From Gambelia wislizenii (lineage: Eukaryota; Chordata; Lepidosauria; Squamata; Crotaphytidae): a stretch of DNA of 64,000 nt. The position numbers were made by a program, and so were the translations under genes. The stretch covers positions 188,420,501 through 188,484,500 of the forward strand of contig JAUMIR010000004.1 in assembly GCA_030847615.1 (NCBI GenBank), read 5' to 3'. The notes below the pieces were generated by a model. That model had not been told where the DNA came from. It worked only from the letters and a program-made list of their open reading frames with translations, and searched no databases. Shown piece by piece: positions 10,990-22,842 of this stretch. Numbering within the stretch: the first letter of the stretch is position 1; each line of letters begins with the position of its first letter.

Positions 10990-12240
10990 CACCCTCCTTG
11001 AATCTGTCAAATCTTTTTAAAGCCCTCTAGGTTGGGAGGCAACATTACCTCTTTGGTATCAAATTCCATAAGCTAGTTGTATGTTTTATGAAGCAGGACT
11101 TTCTTCTTTCTGTCCTGGACCAAAAGCCAATCAAATTTCATTGAATGAACCTGAGCCTAAGGAGAAAGAGAGAGGGTGAAATCTATCCACTCCCTTGATA
11201 CCAATTCTGGGTTTACAGTACTCTATAATAGTCTCCCTTTCCGTTGTTTTTCTCCCCTGAATTTTTTTTAAAAAGTCTCAAATTCTCCAGGTTTTCTCCT
11301 ACAAAAGATGCACCAATCTAATTATGATTGGATGCAGTCCAGTTCTTCTTTGTACCTTTTCCAACTCTGATCAATGTTTTGAAGGGGCAAAACAACCAGA
11401 AATGTACAAATATACTCCAATTGTATTCCCATTTGTTTTCCAAGTGGGACAGCACGAAAGCCTTGTATTAAGATATTGTGATAGTTGCCATTTTGTTTTC
11501 ATTCCTCTGTCATAATAATTCTAAATATCAAGCTTGCCTTTCCCCCTTTTTTTGCTTGTTTCTGTGGAGCCTGACATCGCCTAGGGATATAAATCTTTGC
11601 TTATGTCATTTTGTCATGCAAGAATAAAGAATTTTAAGTCTTCTGCTCAGCAAGATGATGAGCCTTTTTTGATGCACATTTTTGCTGATTTTTGCATTTC
11701 AGTACTATTACTTGGTACAAAAAGTGGTTTTGCAGAAAATACACTGCTTTCTGTGCAAAAACCTCTTTGTTACAGATTTCATTTTTCAGTAGTGGGTCTC
11801 AACATGATGAAACTCTTTCTTTTTGGGGATAGAACATTTGTGAGTATTTGTTACCTTTTTACCATTTTCTTTATCATCCCTAATATTGTATCATAGGCAG
11901 TCATAATCATTTCATAGACCCCATTATATCCAGGGGAGGAGCATTCCCCAAACCTCCTAATTAACTGGATTTCCTGTGAGTGTCAGCAATTCTTGTTCTT
12001 TTAGTTTGCTTTTTCCTACCTAATATCCTTCTGTTTTGTTTTCTGAGAGGTGGTAGGGTAATAATTGGCAAATTCTATGTAAACAAAATATGAGGATGAG
12101 TAGGAAGGGACATTTCCAGTAGGAACTGGAAACCTGTTTAAAAGGTTACATATTAATGATAATACAATAGCTGTTGATAGATCTATTGGCATGTCAGCTC
12201 AATGGAACATCCACATTTGAAGGCAATAAATCTCTGAAGA
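10990..12240. other. Unassigned DNA
   Basis: No gene or clear transposon. A few TTTTGCAGAAAATAC and TTCTGTGCAAAAAC motifs near 11730-11760 recall the degenerate repeat at 7190-7480. Confidence 0.4.
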
Positions 12241-12472
12241 CCCAGCATGGTGTAATGGTTTGACTATTGGACTAGAACACTGGGAGACCAGGGTTGAATC
12301 CCCAGTCAGCCATGGATACCCACTGGGTGACATTGGGCAAGTCACACACTCTCAGCCTCAGATGAAGGCAAAGGCAACCCCCCTCTGAACAAATCTTGCC
12401 AAGAAAACCCCATGACCAGTTCACCTTAGAATCACCATAGGTCAAAGATGACTTGAAGTCACACAACAACAG
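12241..12472 (+). mobile_element. tRNA-derived SINE with BovB-like tail
   Basis: The head has RNA polymerase III boxes: an A-box-like TGGTGTAATGG near 12248 and a B-box-like GGGTTGAATCC near 12291. The body has the conserved TGGGTGACATTGGGCAAGTC and TTGCCAAGAAAACCCCATGA. The 3' end GACTTGAAGTCACACAACAA resembles BovB LINE tails. This is the architecture known for squamate (Sauria-type) SINEs, which use BovB machinery. No target-site duplication could be assigned. Confidence 0.85.
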
Positions 12473-12930
12473 GAAGGGGCATGTGAGGTACAAACATACA
12501 CAGTTGTGTTAAGGTGATATAATAAAAGAATGAATATTGCTGACATTCAGAGGAAATCTCGCAAAACATATTCCTCAATGACAGGTTTGAACTTTCTGTG
12601 ATACATCTCATCCATCATTAGCTTTGTCAGCATCCAAGGGACAATAGCTGGCATTCAGTATTGTGGTTATGGATTAGTAACCTTGAGTTATGGATCCGTA
12701 ACTGCTCCGTATTCAGTAAGGCTACATATTCTTACTGTAAACCTACATAAATGCCTCCTTACAAACCTACCTTAAGCCCATATGACAGCAGCCAGATCAG
12801 GAGAAACAGATCCATTCAGTTGCTGATCAGGGCACAGGGTTTTGACTCACCTAGTTATGCAAATAAGTAACTGATGTAGAATATTGCCATTTGTTTTTAA
12901 GGATCTGCAGTGTTTCTTAGCAATGCAATA

Positions 12931-13147
12931 CAGGTTGAACCCATATCCACGTATTCAGTATCCACAGTTTCACACACATCCAAAAATATGCATTCTCTCT
13001 AGGCATTTCTAGGTCCTCCAGGGTGATTTTATGGTTAACTTATGGCGTTCTTCACATTTAATATAATAGGGTTCCTTATTATCCATGGTTTCAGGTATCC
13101 AAGAGAGCTCTTGGAACATATACTCCATAGATATGGGGGTTGACCTG
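12931..13147 (+). mobile_element. TA-flanked TIR element (pogo/mariner-like MITE), copy 1
   Basis: The ends CAGGTTGAACCCATATCCAC and, inverted, CAGGTCAACCCCCATATCTA are terminal inverted repeats starting CAG and flanked by TA on both sides (12929-12930 and 13148-13149). Length is 217 bp, with no coding capacity. CAG termini with a TA duplication fit the Tc1/mariner-pogo superfamily. Two more copies are at 17478-17745 and, split by copia, at 51196-55968. Confidence 0.8.
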
Positions 13148-13177
13148 TACATGCAGAAGAAGAATTTTTTTTTTCAA

Positions 13178-13203
13178 AACACACACACACACACACACAC
13201 ACA
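13178..13203. repeat. (AC)n microsatellite
   Basis: About twelve AC units just outside the TIR element. Confidence 0.95.
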
Positions 13204-16200
13204 AAACAAAACACAAAAACCCCAACAACAACCATATAACACATGTTGAGCAACTGAATTTACTGGATTTAAGAATAACACTATATCTGTGTATTTGAAC
13301 ATTCATATCGGATTACTATGGCACCATGGTTGCTGCTGATGACTTGAATAACATTTTGAAATGGTTAGGGATTAGGCAATGGCCAAAGATGTCTATACTC
13401 AAACCAAGGCCTGCAGTGCTTCTTTTCTAAACCAGGCTTCCTGTGGGCAATCCTGGAATTCCAAAAATAACTATAATATTGAATTCAGTACCAAGTGTAG
13501 ATGAAATTGAAGAACTGGGATGATTTAAACTGTAGGGGGTCTGTTCCATTAACGAGACAAAGGCAGAAAGCTAGGCTTCTCAGTTATTTTAAACCTGGCC
13601 AATCCAGAGGCTTCATACTGTTTGCCAGTCATATGGGCTAATATTGCACACTCTTAATACCCACCTGAGACTAACGAAAGCTTTGAGATCCTAATACTCT
13701 GATACTCTCGTCTTAAACTTGATACTGACTCTCCCTTCAGCTCATCAGCCTCTCACCAATGTGTGACCCAGTCAGAAGTTGATAGGAATAGCTTCTCCAG
13801 CCTTTTCACCTCACTAAACAAATCACTCTGCCCAGCTGCACACGTGGCAAACAAACCAGCTTGTACAAATGACTTCTGTAAACAACATCTGGAGTGTATA
13901 ATAGCTTCTCAGTTTGCCAGTAGTCTTTAAAAGAAAGCAACATTGCTTTTGTCAACATGTAAAATTACAAAGTTTCCAAATTTTATTACATCCTAGTGCA
14001 TGAAATATATATTTAAAACCCCCATTTATTCCAAGGCACACATTCATACATGCCCCAGGAATGGATCCTTCAATCAGTTGATTTAAAACTCTCCTTCAAA
14101 AGAGATTGAGTTTAACATTCCAAGGAAAGTGGGATAAAATTAAGGATGTAATTCTTCAGTAATTTCATTCTGAAAAGAGGTGATGAGTAATTTTAACAAT
14201 TTTAGGAGACTATTCACAGTTCAGTTACTTCGTACAAAATTCTCATGTGTGGTTTTTTTTTTCCTTTTCTTTTTGGCTTTCCAAAATTTCCAGCCCCAGT
14301 ATTTCCCTGCCATTAAACAGCATTTTGTGCTCTTGCTGTGCATGTTTCCTCAATAAAATGGTAAGACAGTCTTTTCTTCCAACATTGACATTTGCACATA
14401 TTTTTTTAAAAAATGCTTCGTTCAGTTTCCCTAATTTGTACAACATTGACAAAAATGCATCCTGTGTATGCTTTCTAGCTATGCTCATGTTTACCTTTCA
14501 CCTTTTAAAACCTATGCATATTTGTGTGTACTTTATTTATGTGGGTGCTCAAGGTGAGGCATACGTTTTCTTGCAACAAGTCTCAACAAGTTGTGAAAAT
14601 GCTACCTTTGTTGAAACTATCCAGTCCAATGAAATTTCTTTCCATCCCTATCCAGAGCCCTATTTTAACCAGGGTAGCGATTGTACTGCCTCCTAAGGGA
14701 AGGACTGAAAGAAAAAAAATCTAGTGCCAGTAAAAAGCCTTTCTCAACACTGTGGTGTTTAAACAACATATCAAATTAATCATCTTGTACAATGCATGCA
14801 ATAAAACCTGAGAGAATGATATCCTGCATCCAGTACCCACAATTTTACTTATGACTGCCTGAACTATCTCATAGGATATTTCAAAGATGTTTTAAATGTA
14901 AATAGGTAAAGAGATTTTAAACTTTTTAAGGAAAATGATTAGCTATCAACATTTTCCTTTTTCTTGTAGGGCTCAATTGCAGTCCGGTGTTGCCTTCAGA
15001 TACATTGAATATGCTTGAGACCCATCTGTCAATAAGACTTGTGAAGAAAATTTAATTTTCAGAGTCAATACCGAGAGCAGCTGCATTAGGCGTAGGATAA
15101 TTCTAGCACATTATTAATTTGAATGACCATGTAAGGCATTGTCTAGACAAGAGATAAAACAGAGTTTTCATAGGCAATTTGTACATAAAATGAGGTATGT
15201 CAAGCTTGTAAAGAATACTAATAACATAGATCTGCCCTATTAGCCAGTATTGATTGTGCTGGATTGTGACATGATCTACTAACTTTAGAGGTGAAATGCC
15301 ATGATGTTCAGTACTAGTGTACCACTTCTGTAGCAAAACAATGTTATTTATTTTAACCTTTTTTAAAAATGATCCACAAACTTTTAAACTTGATCTCCCA
15401 TCCTCACTCTATGTTTTGTTTTAACTGTGCATGTTTTGTCTTCCTATCTGACACCAATTTTCTATTCCACAAGTGAGTATGCAGAGATTTCCTGTGTGCA
15501 GTCACCTGGCATATGTGAGGGATTTTTGGAATGGGATTCTAATCTAGCTTTACCATTATAAAAAGACTAGAATACAACAGCTCTACATCTTCATATCTGA
15601 ACCATCACACAGGGAGACAACAGAGGGATATCAGAACATTAGAACATCAGAACATTAGAGGACCAGTATAAACCAGGTTATACGGGCCATCTAATGTGTT
15701 GGTCTTTTATGTACCATTACTGTATTTCAATATATGCCAATTTCTCTTAGACACTTCTATTCCATAGGATTAAATATAAATCCCCTAAACAAACACATAG
15801 AATAATAAACTGACAGAACATAACAACTAGGGCTATTAAACCTACTTTGACCAAATCCTTAATAAGGATGCACTTAAGGTTGACGTGAACTGATTTGCAG
15901 CAGCACAGTCTGAAATGTGGAGTTCTGGATGTTAAAATAAATGGAAAAAAGCCAGACAATGTGTCTCCCACATGACTATAAAAGGAAAATGATAAGGTGG
16001 TATGATGTGGAACAAGAAGAGAGTTAGGCTTTATACATTGAAAGCTGTATTATGTAATCTATGGCAAGAATTTCACCACACTTTCCAATCACAGTGTTTA
16101 GGGGGAGGGATTATGTGATGTCTTTGAAGTTATTTCGCATTTGGCATCTCTTTATTCATTTTTAAAATTTAGTTCTGTTCTATCGTATCAGAAAAGAGCT

Positions 16201-17477
16201 GTGGTGAAGGGTGGGTGGTTACTGATGGTCACTTAACTTGTTCTCTGAATTTTTCTTCTTAATTTATTTTATCTTATTGAATAATATTTCTTTTCTTGAT
16301 AATTCAGCTGTTTCTGAGGGTCTGTATCTCTTAGGTAGTGAAACTTATTCTTTCTTCTCCAACTCATCCAAATTGTCCTTAGTTGTTCGAGAGAAGGCAG
16401 GCAGTCTGAGTCACCACAGAAAAGGCAAAGCATTATCATCAACCACTTTGAAATGATATCAGATCCCAGAATTGCTGTCTGCCTTCACTGTAGACATCAA
16501 ATAAGTGTAGGAAAAATGCCAGGGCAATGCAGCACTAGCAGTAATACCTTACTGTAATACCTTAAGAAGTAAAATAATCATAGCAGAAAAGTACCAGGAG
16601 CTAGACAGCAGGTGGAAGAACCATAGAGCAGGAATCAGTCTATCCTCTTACAAGGCTTAGGCAGGTAACTCTGGAAGAAATTGGGTGGGGAAATTTGGGG
16701 GACATAAGAGGAAGTTTTCTCCAATGCTAGTTCAGTTCAGTAAATATTTAAAGGGAGATGAGTAGGATTTGTCAGGTGAACAATTTAACTGTTAGCAGAA
16801 TAAAGCACTGTGTCCTCAAGTAAAGTGTCATGTCATCATTATTATAATCAATATGCCTGATCTTAGTTAAACTTCAGCAGACATAGCTAGATAACTAGAG
16901 GAACAGTGACATTTAAAAAAAAACACAAAAGCATGAATTGTTGACCTCCAGGGTGAAATTGCAAATGTTTTTAAACATACTCAGTGATTTTTCACATTTC
17001 AGGCAATGTTGTGAAAATTTAATTTCCACAAAAAGTGTTATGTGTCCAAAACAGGGGGCTAAACCACACATACTGAATATTCCACAGTCTCACAACTGAC
17101 TGCCTAATAGGAGTCATTTGTGGTGCAAGAGTGGATTAGTTCTGCATGCAAAGAGTTAAGAGTGTAGAGAGGGATGTGTACATGCGCCAGTAGGATGATT
17201 GGCTAAAGTAGGGACCCCATGTAAGCAACTTCTGAGAAATGTCCAAAATGTTTGTGCGAAACCCCTAGTTTTTTGTGCAAATATTTACCCAAAATGAAAA
17301 AAAAGTGTGCTCATAGACAAATGCACACACACACACACACACAAAATATACACACATAAAGTGACAGCCGACATTTCTTTCAGGTGTCTTGATATGCTGA
17401 GATGCCCTTTCTTATTAAGAAGAAGAAAATTTGTGAATATTATTTACATTCCTAGCAGAAAGATATTATATTACATA
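13204..17477. other. Unassigned intronic DNA
   Basis: No exon or well-supported transposon. The 149-codon plus-strand frame at 14247-14696 is hydrophobic and T-rich with no domain and is judged non-coding. An AC microsatellite lies at 17323-17342, and TTTTTGTGCAAA-type motifs occur near 17270. Confidence 0.4.
17323..17342. repeat. (AC)n microsatellite
   Basis: About ten AC units. Confidence 0.95.
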
Positions 17478-17745
17478 TAGGTCATCCCCATATCTGCAGA
17501 ACCAATATTCATGGTTTCAAGTTATCTGCGGCTGAAAAAATAGGGACACATACCATAGAGTCGTACTGGAAAATGCCTAGCAAGGTGTCCTCTCTAGAAA
17601 TTGCTAGGTCTTCCAATGTGACTCTATGATATGTTTGTACCACAAGTCCTTTCATTTAATAAGGTTTGCTATTATCTGCAGTTTCATTTATAAACAGTAA
17701 ATTGGGAAACATATTCCCCAGGGATACCGGGGGGGGGGGGACCTG
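17478..17745 (+). mobile_element. TA-flanked TIR element, copy 2
   Basis: Same family as 12931-13147. It begins TAGGTCATCCCCATATCTGC, ends in ACCTG, and is flanked by TA at 17476-17477 and 17746-17747. The interior shares TCTCTAG...GCTAGGTC and TTATTATC-like blocks with the other copies. It has a poly-G run near the 3' end and is non-coding. Confidence 0.75.
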
Positions 17746-18884
17746 TACTCACACAAAAAATAAATGTGATAAACTTTACATGCAGCTACATCAAGTCTTT
17801 ATTGTGGTGTTCGACCAGTTTGCTCAAGTGCACATGCACACTGGTAAAATACTTCACAAATTGAAGTATTACAATTACAAAAGTTTGCTTTCTAAAAACC
17901 AGATTCCAGGAATCAGATCAGTTGCAGGGAATCTTGCTTGTGAGGTTCCTCACAGCAGCTGATTACTGCTGGAAACAGAATACTAGACTATATGGTCCCT
18001 TGTCTCATACAGGCAAGGCACTTCTGATAATATCAGCAATGCCCAGATGGTGTGTGTGTGAGAGAGAGTTTGCCTATGTGCACATGACCTTTCACTCTCT
18101 CATTATTGGCTTGGTTGGGTGGGAGGATTTCCAAATATTCAGAAGATTTGATCTCCTATATCAAACTTTTTTGTGTGTGACATAAACTGTTCGGCCAGAT
18201 ATTTGCTTCTTCTGTCATGCCAATGGATCTGGATTGTAGGAGACAGTGTGATTTATTGTGTTGTATCAACCAGACACCATAGCTTTAAAGATTGCAGCTG
18301 CACTTCTTTGATGAGGATAACTGAAGAAAGATGTCAGTGTGACACAACAGATTCAATTGCTCACAGCTGAGCATTGGCACATTTGTTACTAATTTTTTTT
18401 TTAATCCAGTGAAGTTGCGCCTTTAGAAAAGGGTAGGGCTGGTATAATATCTACTCTACGTATTCATTTATTTTCCAACAGTCTTCCATCAGAAAAGCTG
18501 TGCATTTGGATTTCTAGGTTGTCTTCCTTCCAGGCACTGATGATGTACAAGTAAAGTTGTACAAGATGTCCTGGGGTGGGGTCTGATGATGTTACATGGT
18601 TGCCTGTTCATGAAAGTCTGAAGTCTGATACATTGGTTAAGCTTGGCCAATCAATAAAAGGGATGCAGCCTTTTAAGAAACAGAGCTAGAGAAATTGGGA
18701 CCTGCCTCCCCAAACAGTTTGTTCTGCTTTTTGTAGGAGGATTTTCCCCTGAATTTTTCACTGTAGAAATGGGAAATTAGAGTGAGAGAAGAATTAAAAT
18801 AAGAAGTCTATAAGCATATGTGTCGTGTATAATGAACATGGGAGACAGCCTTCTTGGTGGTTTCAACTAGGTTCTGGAACTCCA
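17746..18884. other. Unassigned DNA
   Basis: Nothing recognised beyond short simple repeats such as the GT/GA stretch near 18050-18068. Confidence 0.4.
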
Positions 18885-18889
18885 TTCCT

Positions 18890-19135
18890 GGGGTGCATCT
18901 ACATTGTAGAAAGAATACAGTTTGATGCCACTTTAAATGCTGTTGTTCCATCCTATGGAAAAGTGGTGGCACTGGGGTGGGGTGAGGAGAGGCTGACCTG
19001 CACCAGGTGACACTGTTAGAAGGAGGGGTGACACTGGCCTTAGTAATGCCACAGCTATGAAATCATGGGATTTGTAATTTTGCAAGGTTTTTAGCCTTCT
19101 CTGCTAATGATGGTGCCTCACAAACAACAATTGTG
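18890..19135. mobile_element. Decayed palindromic MITE (same family as 29807)
   Basis: GGTGCATCTACATTGTAGAA, AGTTTGATGCCACTTTAA and ATCATGGGATTTGTAATTTT match the family seen more clearly at 29807-30002. A G-rich segment near 18965-19035 interrupts the expected order, so this copy is damaged or carries an insertion. Confidence 0.55.
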
Positions 19136-20049
19136 GGTGGTGGTGGTGGTGATCATCGCCATCATCATAATTTTTCTCGTATAAAATGATTAGTGAAATT
19201 CTTTTTAGAGCACTGTTTGTTACTACCATCTCCTCTACACCTAGATCAAAGAGGTAGTAAGAGTAATGAAGAGAGCTTTGCTACTGCATTTGCAGAGCTT
19301 AAAACATAACACTTGAATTAGTTACTGTTAGGTATCCCCCTGGTGCATGTTGCAGTTTTTAAAAGTTGAATAGTCCCCTTTTTTATTTTTCCTCTTTCTC
19401 AGAAATAACCCTGTAAATAAACAACACTTATCTGAGTGTCACAATTTGCTGGCCTATTGTACACTTTCCTCCTGACCATTATGATGTGCCCCATTCTTTT
19501 CAGTGGTCTCCAATTAGATAAACATGACAACTGTGGTTATTTTTTAAGAGGAAAACTACTGGGTGGGGGTATTTTGCTAAGCACTGAACCATTCTGAGCC
19601 CTTAGGCCAGATTAGTAAAGTTACCTGATACGTTCCAATTTAAATCTGTGGTGAGTTTTGAAAAGCTCACACATTGCTACTTAGCACACTGAGGAGAGGC
19701 CATAACTAAATATTGGTGCACACAGTTTTCATACAAAAAGGATTTAGCTTCAATACCTATAGTCATCTAACAAAATTACAGAAAACCTAAGCCCACCTTC
19801 TTACATCTTGCAGTAGACAACTGCAAAGAATGTACATGGAAGCACAAGGTAGAGAATGGAACAACGAAGGCTGGGTCTGTCCCAACTTGCTTAACCAATG
19901 CTTACTTGGTTGAGTACATAGACCTCATGATAGCAGGTGATAGGAAAGACCTCTGCTTGAGGTCTCAAAGAGCCACTGCCAATCGGAATACATGATACTT
20001 GGCTAGATGCAAAAATGCCTAGTTTAATCATGTATAAGGCAACTTCCTA
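19136..20049. other. Unassigned DNA
   Basis: Contains a short GGT repeat (about 19136-19151). No exon or transposon was recognised before the Helitron at 20050. Confidence 0.4.
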
Positions 20050-20378
20050 TCTATATATATAAAACTCTTGAGTATGTTGCCTTTCTCAGTGTTCTGATTG
20101 GCTGCGACAGGACCCAGACAGTCAACTGGCAGCGGCAGGGGGACACTGCTGCTCCCACTGTGATAGGACCTGGGCAGTCAACTGGTGGTGGTGGCAGCAG
20201 CAACAGCAGGGCTACAGAGCGAGTCACCCTCAGCAATTCTGGGAAAAGTATGGAATGCTGAGAAGGGGGAGGAGGAATTTAAAAACCCACTGGCTTACCT
20301 TACAGGGATGTAATGAGGTCTACCATCAATTTTGGGGGAGGTTTTTTAAATGGTGTATGTTACACCAGGTACAACTAA
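20050..20378 (+). mobile_element. Non-autonomous Helitron, copy 1
   Basis: This 329-bp element begins TCTATATATATAAAACTC and ends in CTAA. The 3' end is preceded by a perfect 6-bp-stem hairpin GGTGTA-TGT-TACACC (20352-20366), nine bases before CTAA. It sits exactly between A (20049) and T (20379), the Helitron target preference, with no target duplication. The 5' end (TCTATATATATAA, CTCTT, GTATGTTG, CTGATTGGCTGC) and the 3' end (GGTGTATG-TACACCAGGT) match the copy at 25111-25873 in opposite orientation. The interior holds a roughly 66-bp imperfect duplication (AGGACCCAGACAGTCAACTG and AGGACCTGGGCAGTCAACTG). It has no Rep/helicase coding and would depend on an autonomous element. Confidence 0.8.
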
Positions 20379-20711
20379 TGTTATTATATTTCATGTGGGA
20401 AGCCTTTGTGTTTGCACTTTGGAATCCTCTAAAAAAAAAATGGCCTGGATTTAATGAGGGGTACGGAAGCTTTGATGTAAAAAAAAACCACAATTCACAC
20501 AATTCATTAAATGTGCATAGGTGAGAAGCTAATAGACTGCTACCATAATCCTGGTCCTTGCACCATGTGAGTTGACTGTATGTGACATGTGTATCATATG
20601 AACAGAACAAAGATGTACAAATGGCCTGATTCAGCATAAGATGTACAAATGGTCTGATTTAGCATAAGAAGGTTCAGATGACAAGAAAAGCTTGACCGAT
20701 CGATACATGCT

Positions 20712-20810
20712 ACAATCCTGTGCCCACTACCTTGACAGTAAGTTCTACAGAACTCAGTGGGGCTTAATTCTGAGTAAACATAGAATTGTGCATTCTGTTA
20801 AGGAATGTTG
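20712..20810. mobile_element. Short palindromic MITE fragment
   Basis: GCTACAATCCTGTGC...GAACTCAGTGGGGCTTAATTCTGAGTAAACATAG...ATTGTGC is a decayed form of a familiar reptile repeat whose ends (CAATCCTATGCA and its inverse) pair. Family assignment is from recollection. Confidence 0.5.
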
Positions 20811-22683
20811 TAGAAACTAATGCATAATTTTGTTATTTTGTGCTCTGTTGTTTGATTTTAATGCACTTTGTTTCACACAGGGAGAATGAGATAATTTGTT
20901 GGAGTTTTCTGTTTCTCTAGCTGGAATTCTGTGCAGTTAAGGATGCACCAGATTCCCCTTTGACTATTGCTGCAATTTGCATATTTGGAACCCACAAAGT
21001 GCATTGATTATTTTAACGGTGCTCCATTTGTCTTTGAAATAGACATTCTAAGCAAACATGAAAGAAATCTAATTCTGACATAAACATGAAAGATAATAAG
21101 TTTGCAATGAATTGATCTAAATATAACATAATTAGAAATGATTTTCTTGTGCTGTTCTGTTTATGGAAAGGTGCTTTATAAAATTTTACTTGAAACATAA
21201 AGTAACTATTAGCATTGAGAGTTTTTGTCAGCTGCTTACATAAGATAGTCACATATTCCTGCTGCAGTCATTTTTGCAGAAGACACAAACTGTCATACCA
21301 ATCTGAAGGGAAATTAAAATTAGCACCACTGCTGCAAGCTCAGCATTTCAATCAGCCTTTGGGGGGAAAAAAAAAAACCACTTGTTATTCTTTTGCTGGC
21401 CACATGCCTGTAAATAGCTTTTTGAAATTAGTGTAGTGTTTCCCATTTTTGTGGGCTTTTGAAGAAGTCCATAAATCCAAGGACCTTTTGGAAGCACTAT
21501 CAATGAAGGTTTGGCCAGCCAATCTTCTGGTGCAGGTTTAGTCTATTTTCATTTGTGGATCTGATTGTGGGTCCTTTTCTCTGTCCCATAGAGTACAAAG
21601 GAAGCCATGAAGAACCAAGTATACCTGAGCCATAACACTTTTCTTTGCCATAGACTTGTCTATGGATGGACAGATTTCTCAGTGCTAGTGTTGCAGAGAA
21701 TGTAGTCAAGTCAGTACTGAATCAAGATTCTGTGCACTGGTGCCTCTTGTGGCAAATTTCTAAACACTGAATAAGAAACAAGCAATATCATTGTCTTAAA
21801 TTCCAGCTGGGTTTTCTCCCCTGCATCTCACCCTACCCTACCCCTCCCATCCCCATTGTTTTATTCTTATCTGACTTGGCTATAAATGCTTTCAGATTCA
21901 CTTCCAGATCAATTTTATAGCTTTATCTGGCAGGGACCAGAATCTGGGTATTCCTTCTTGGCTCTCCAGTTTCTCACTGGGTTTCTCTCCTAGTTACTTT
22001 TCCACCTCTGTTAAAACATTTTTTTTGATGGGCTCCTTAACACACACTCTGACCTACCACTGTCTCTGTAGCGACTCCCCTGTCCATAGGATTGTGTTTT
22101 ATTTATGTGCCTCTGTCTCCTCAGTTCCAAAGGCTTGGAAACAATTATAAATAATGAGTTACTTGTAATGAATTTCTGAGTGATGTAATGACTGAACAAT
22201 GAAGACATGGCTAAATCACTTGAGTATTAAAACATATCAAGGTAATATATCAAGGTATAATTAATGATTAAGGGCCATTAAGAATCAAGACTGTCTTTAA
22301 AACCCCCATTCTGGTTTCTGTACCTTGCTCACTCATGAGTCCAACCAAATTGTAGATAGATAGCCAGACAGGTTAGATAGATGATAGCAGGGCTAACAGA
22401 AACCATATTGCTGCCTGAAGCTGAGAACAAGATATTTAACTTCTACCATTCTATACATAAAAAAGCCCAACTGGTCTGGCAGACAATTCTTATCTTCAGC
22501 ACTAACAATGGGACAGTATTTTCCATAGCACCTAAAGGCATCAAGCTTGCTTAGGGAGCACATAGCAAGCTATCTGGCATAGGCTCTTTCCACTGACACT
22601 TGCTGCCACCTCTCAGCATCTGCTATCTGAGGCAACTAGTTCACCCTGCGAAAAGGTAGCTCTGACCCACTGGCAGCCAGTAG
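20811..22683. other. Unassigned DNA
   Basis: No exon or transposon recognised. The frames present are short and without domain resemblance. Confidence 0.4.
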
Positions 22684-22842
22684 CTTCCATGTCGAGGATG
22701 TGGAGAATCTGTTCTGGGTTTTAACTTTAACAGAGCCCATCCAAAGAACCTAGTTTGGGGAGTAGTGTTCAGCACCTTGGACAGTTCTTTTAAAGTCTGT
22801 AACAAAATCCAGAACAGATTCACCACATCCTTGACATGGAAG
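22684..22842. mobile_element. Palindromic element, about 36-bp arms
   Basis: CTTCCATGTCGAGGATGTGG (from 22684) pairs with CCACATCCTTGACATGGAAG (ending about 22842). Across the outer 36 bases roughly 33 match, and weaker pairing continues inward. A 91-codon minus-strand frame crosses it only because of the palindrome. It looks like a small foldback transposon, but no target-site duplication was found. Confidence 0.6.

Noticed and set aside
12241..12310. A genuine tRNA gene
   Set aside because: Polymerase III boxes are present, but the sequence continues into a SINE body and cannot form an intact cloverleaf; it is a tRNA-derived SINE head.
14247..14696. 149-codon plus-strand frame, hydrophobic and Cys-rich
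   Set aside because: AT-rich DNA, no recognised domain, no splice or promoter context, and an open frame on the other strand too.
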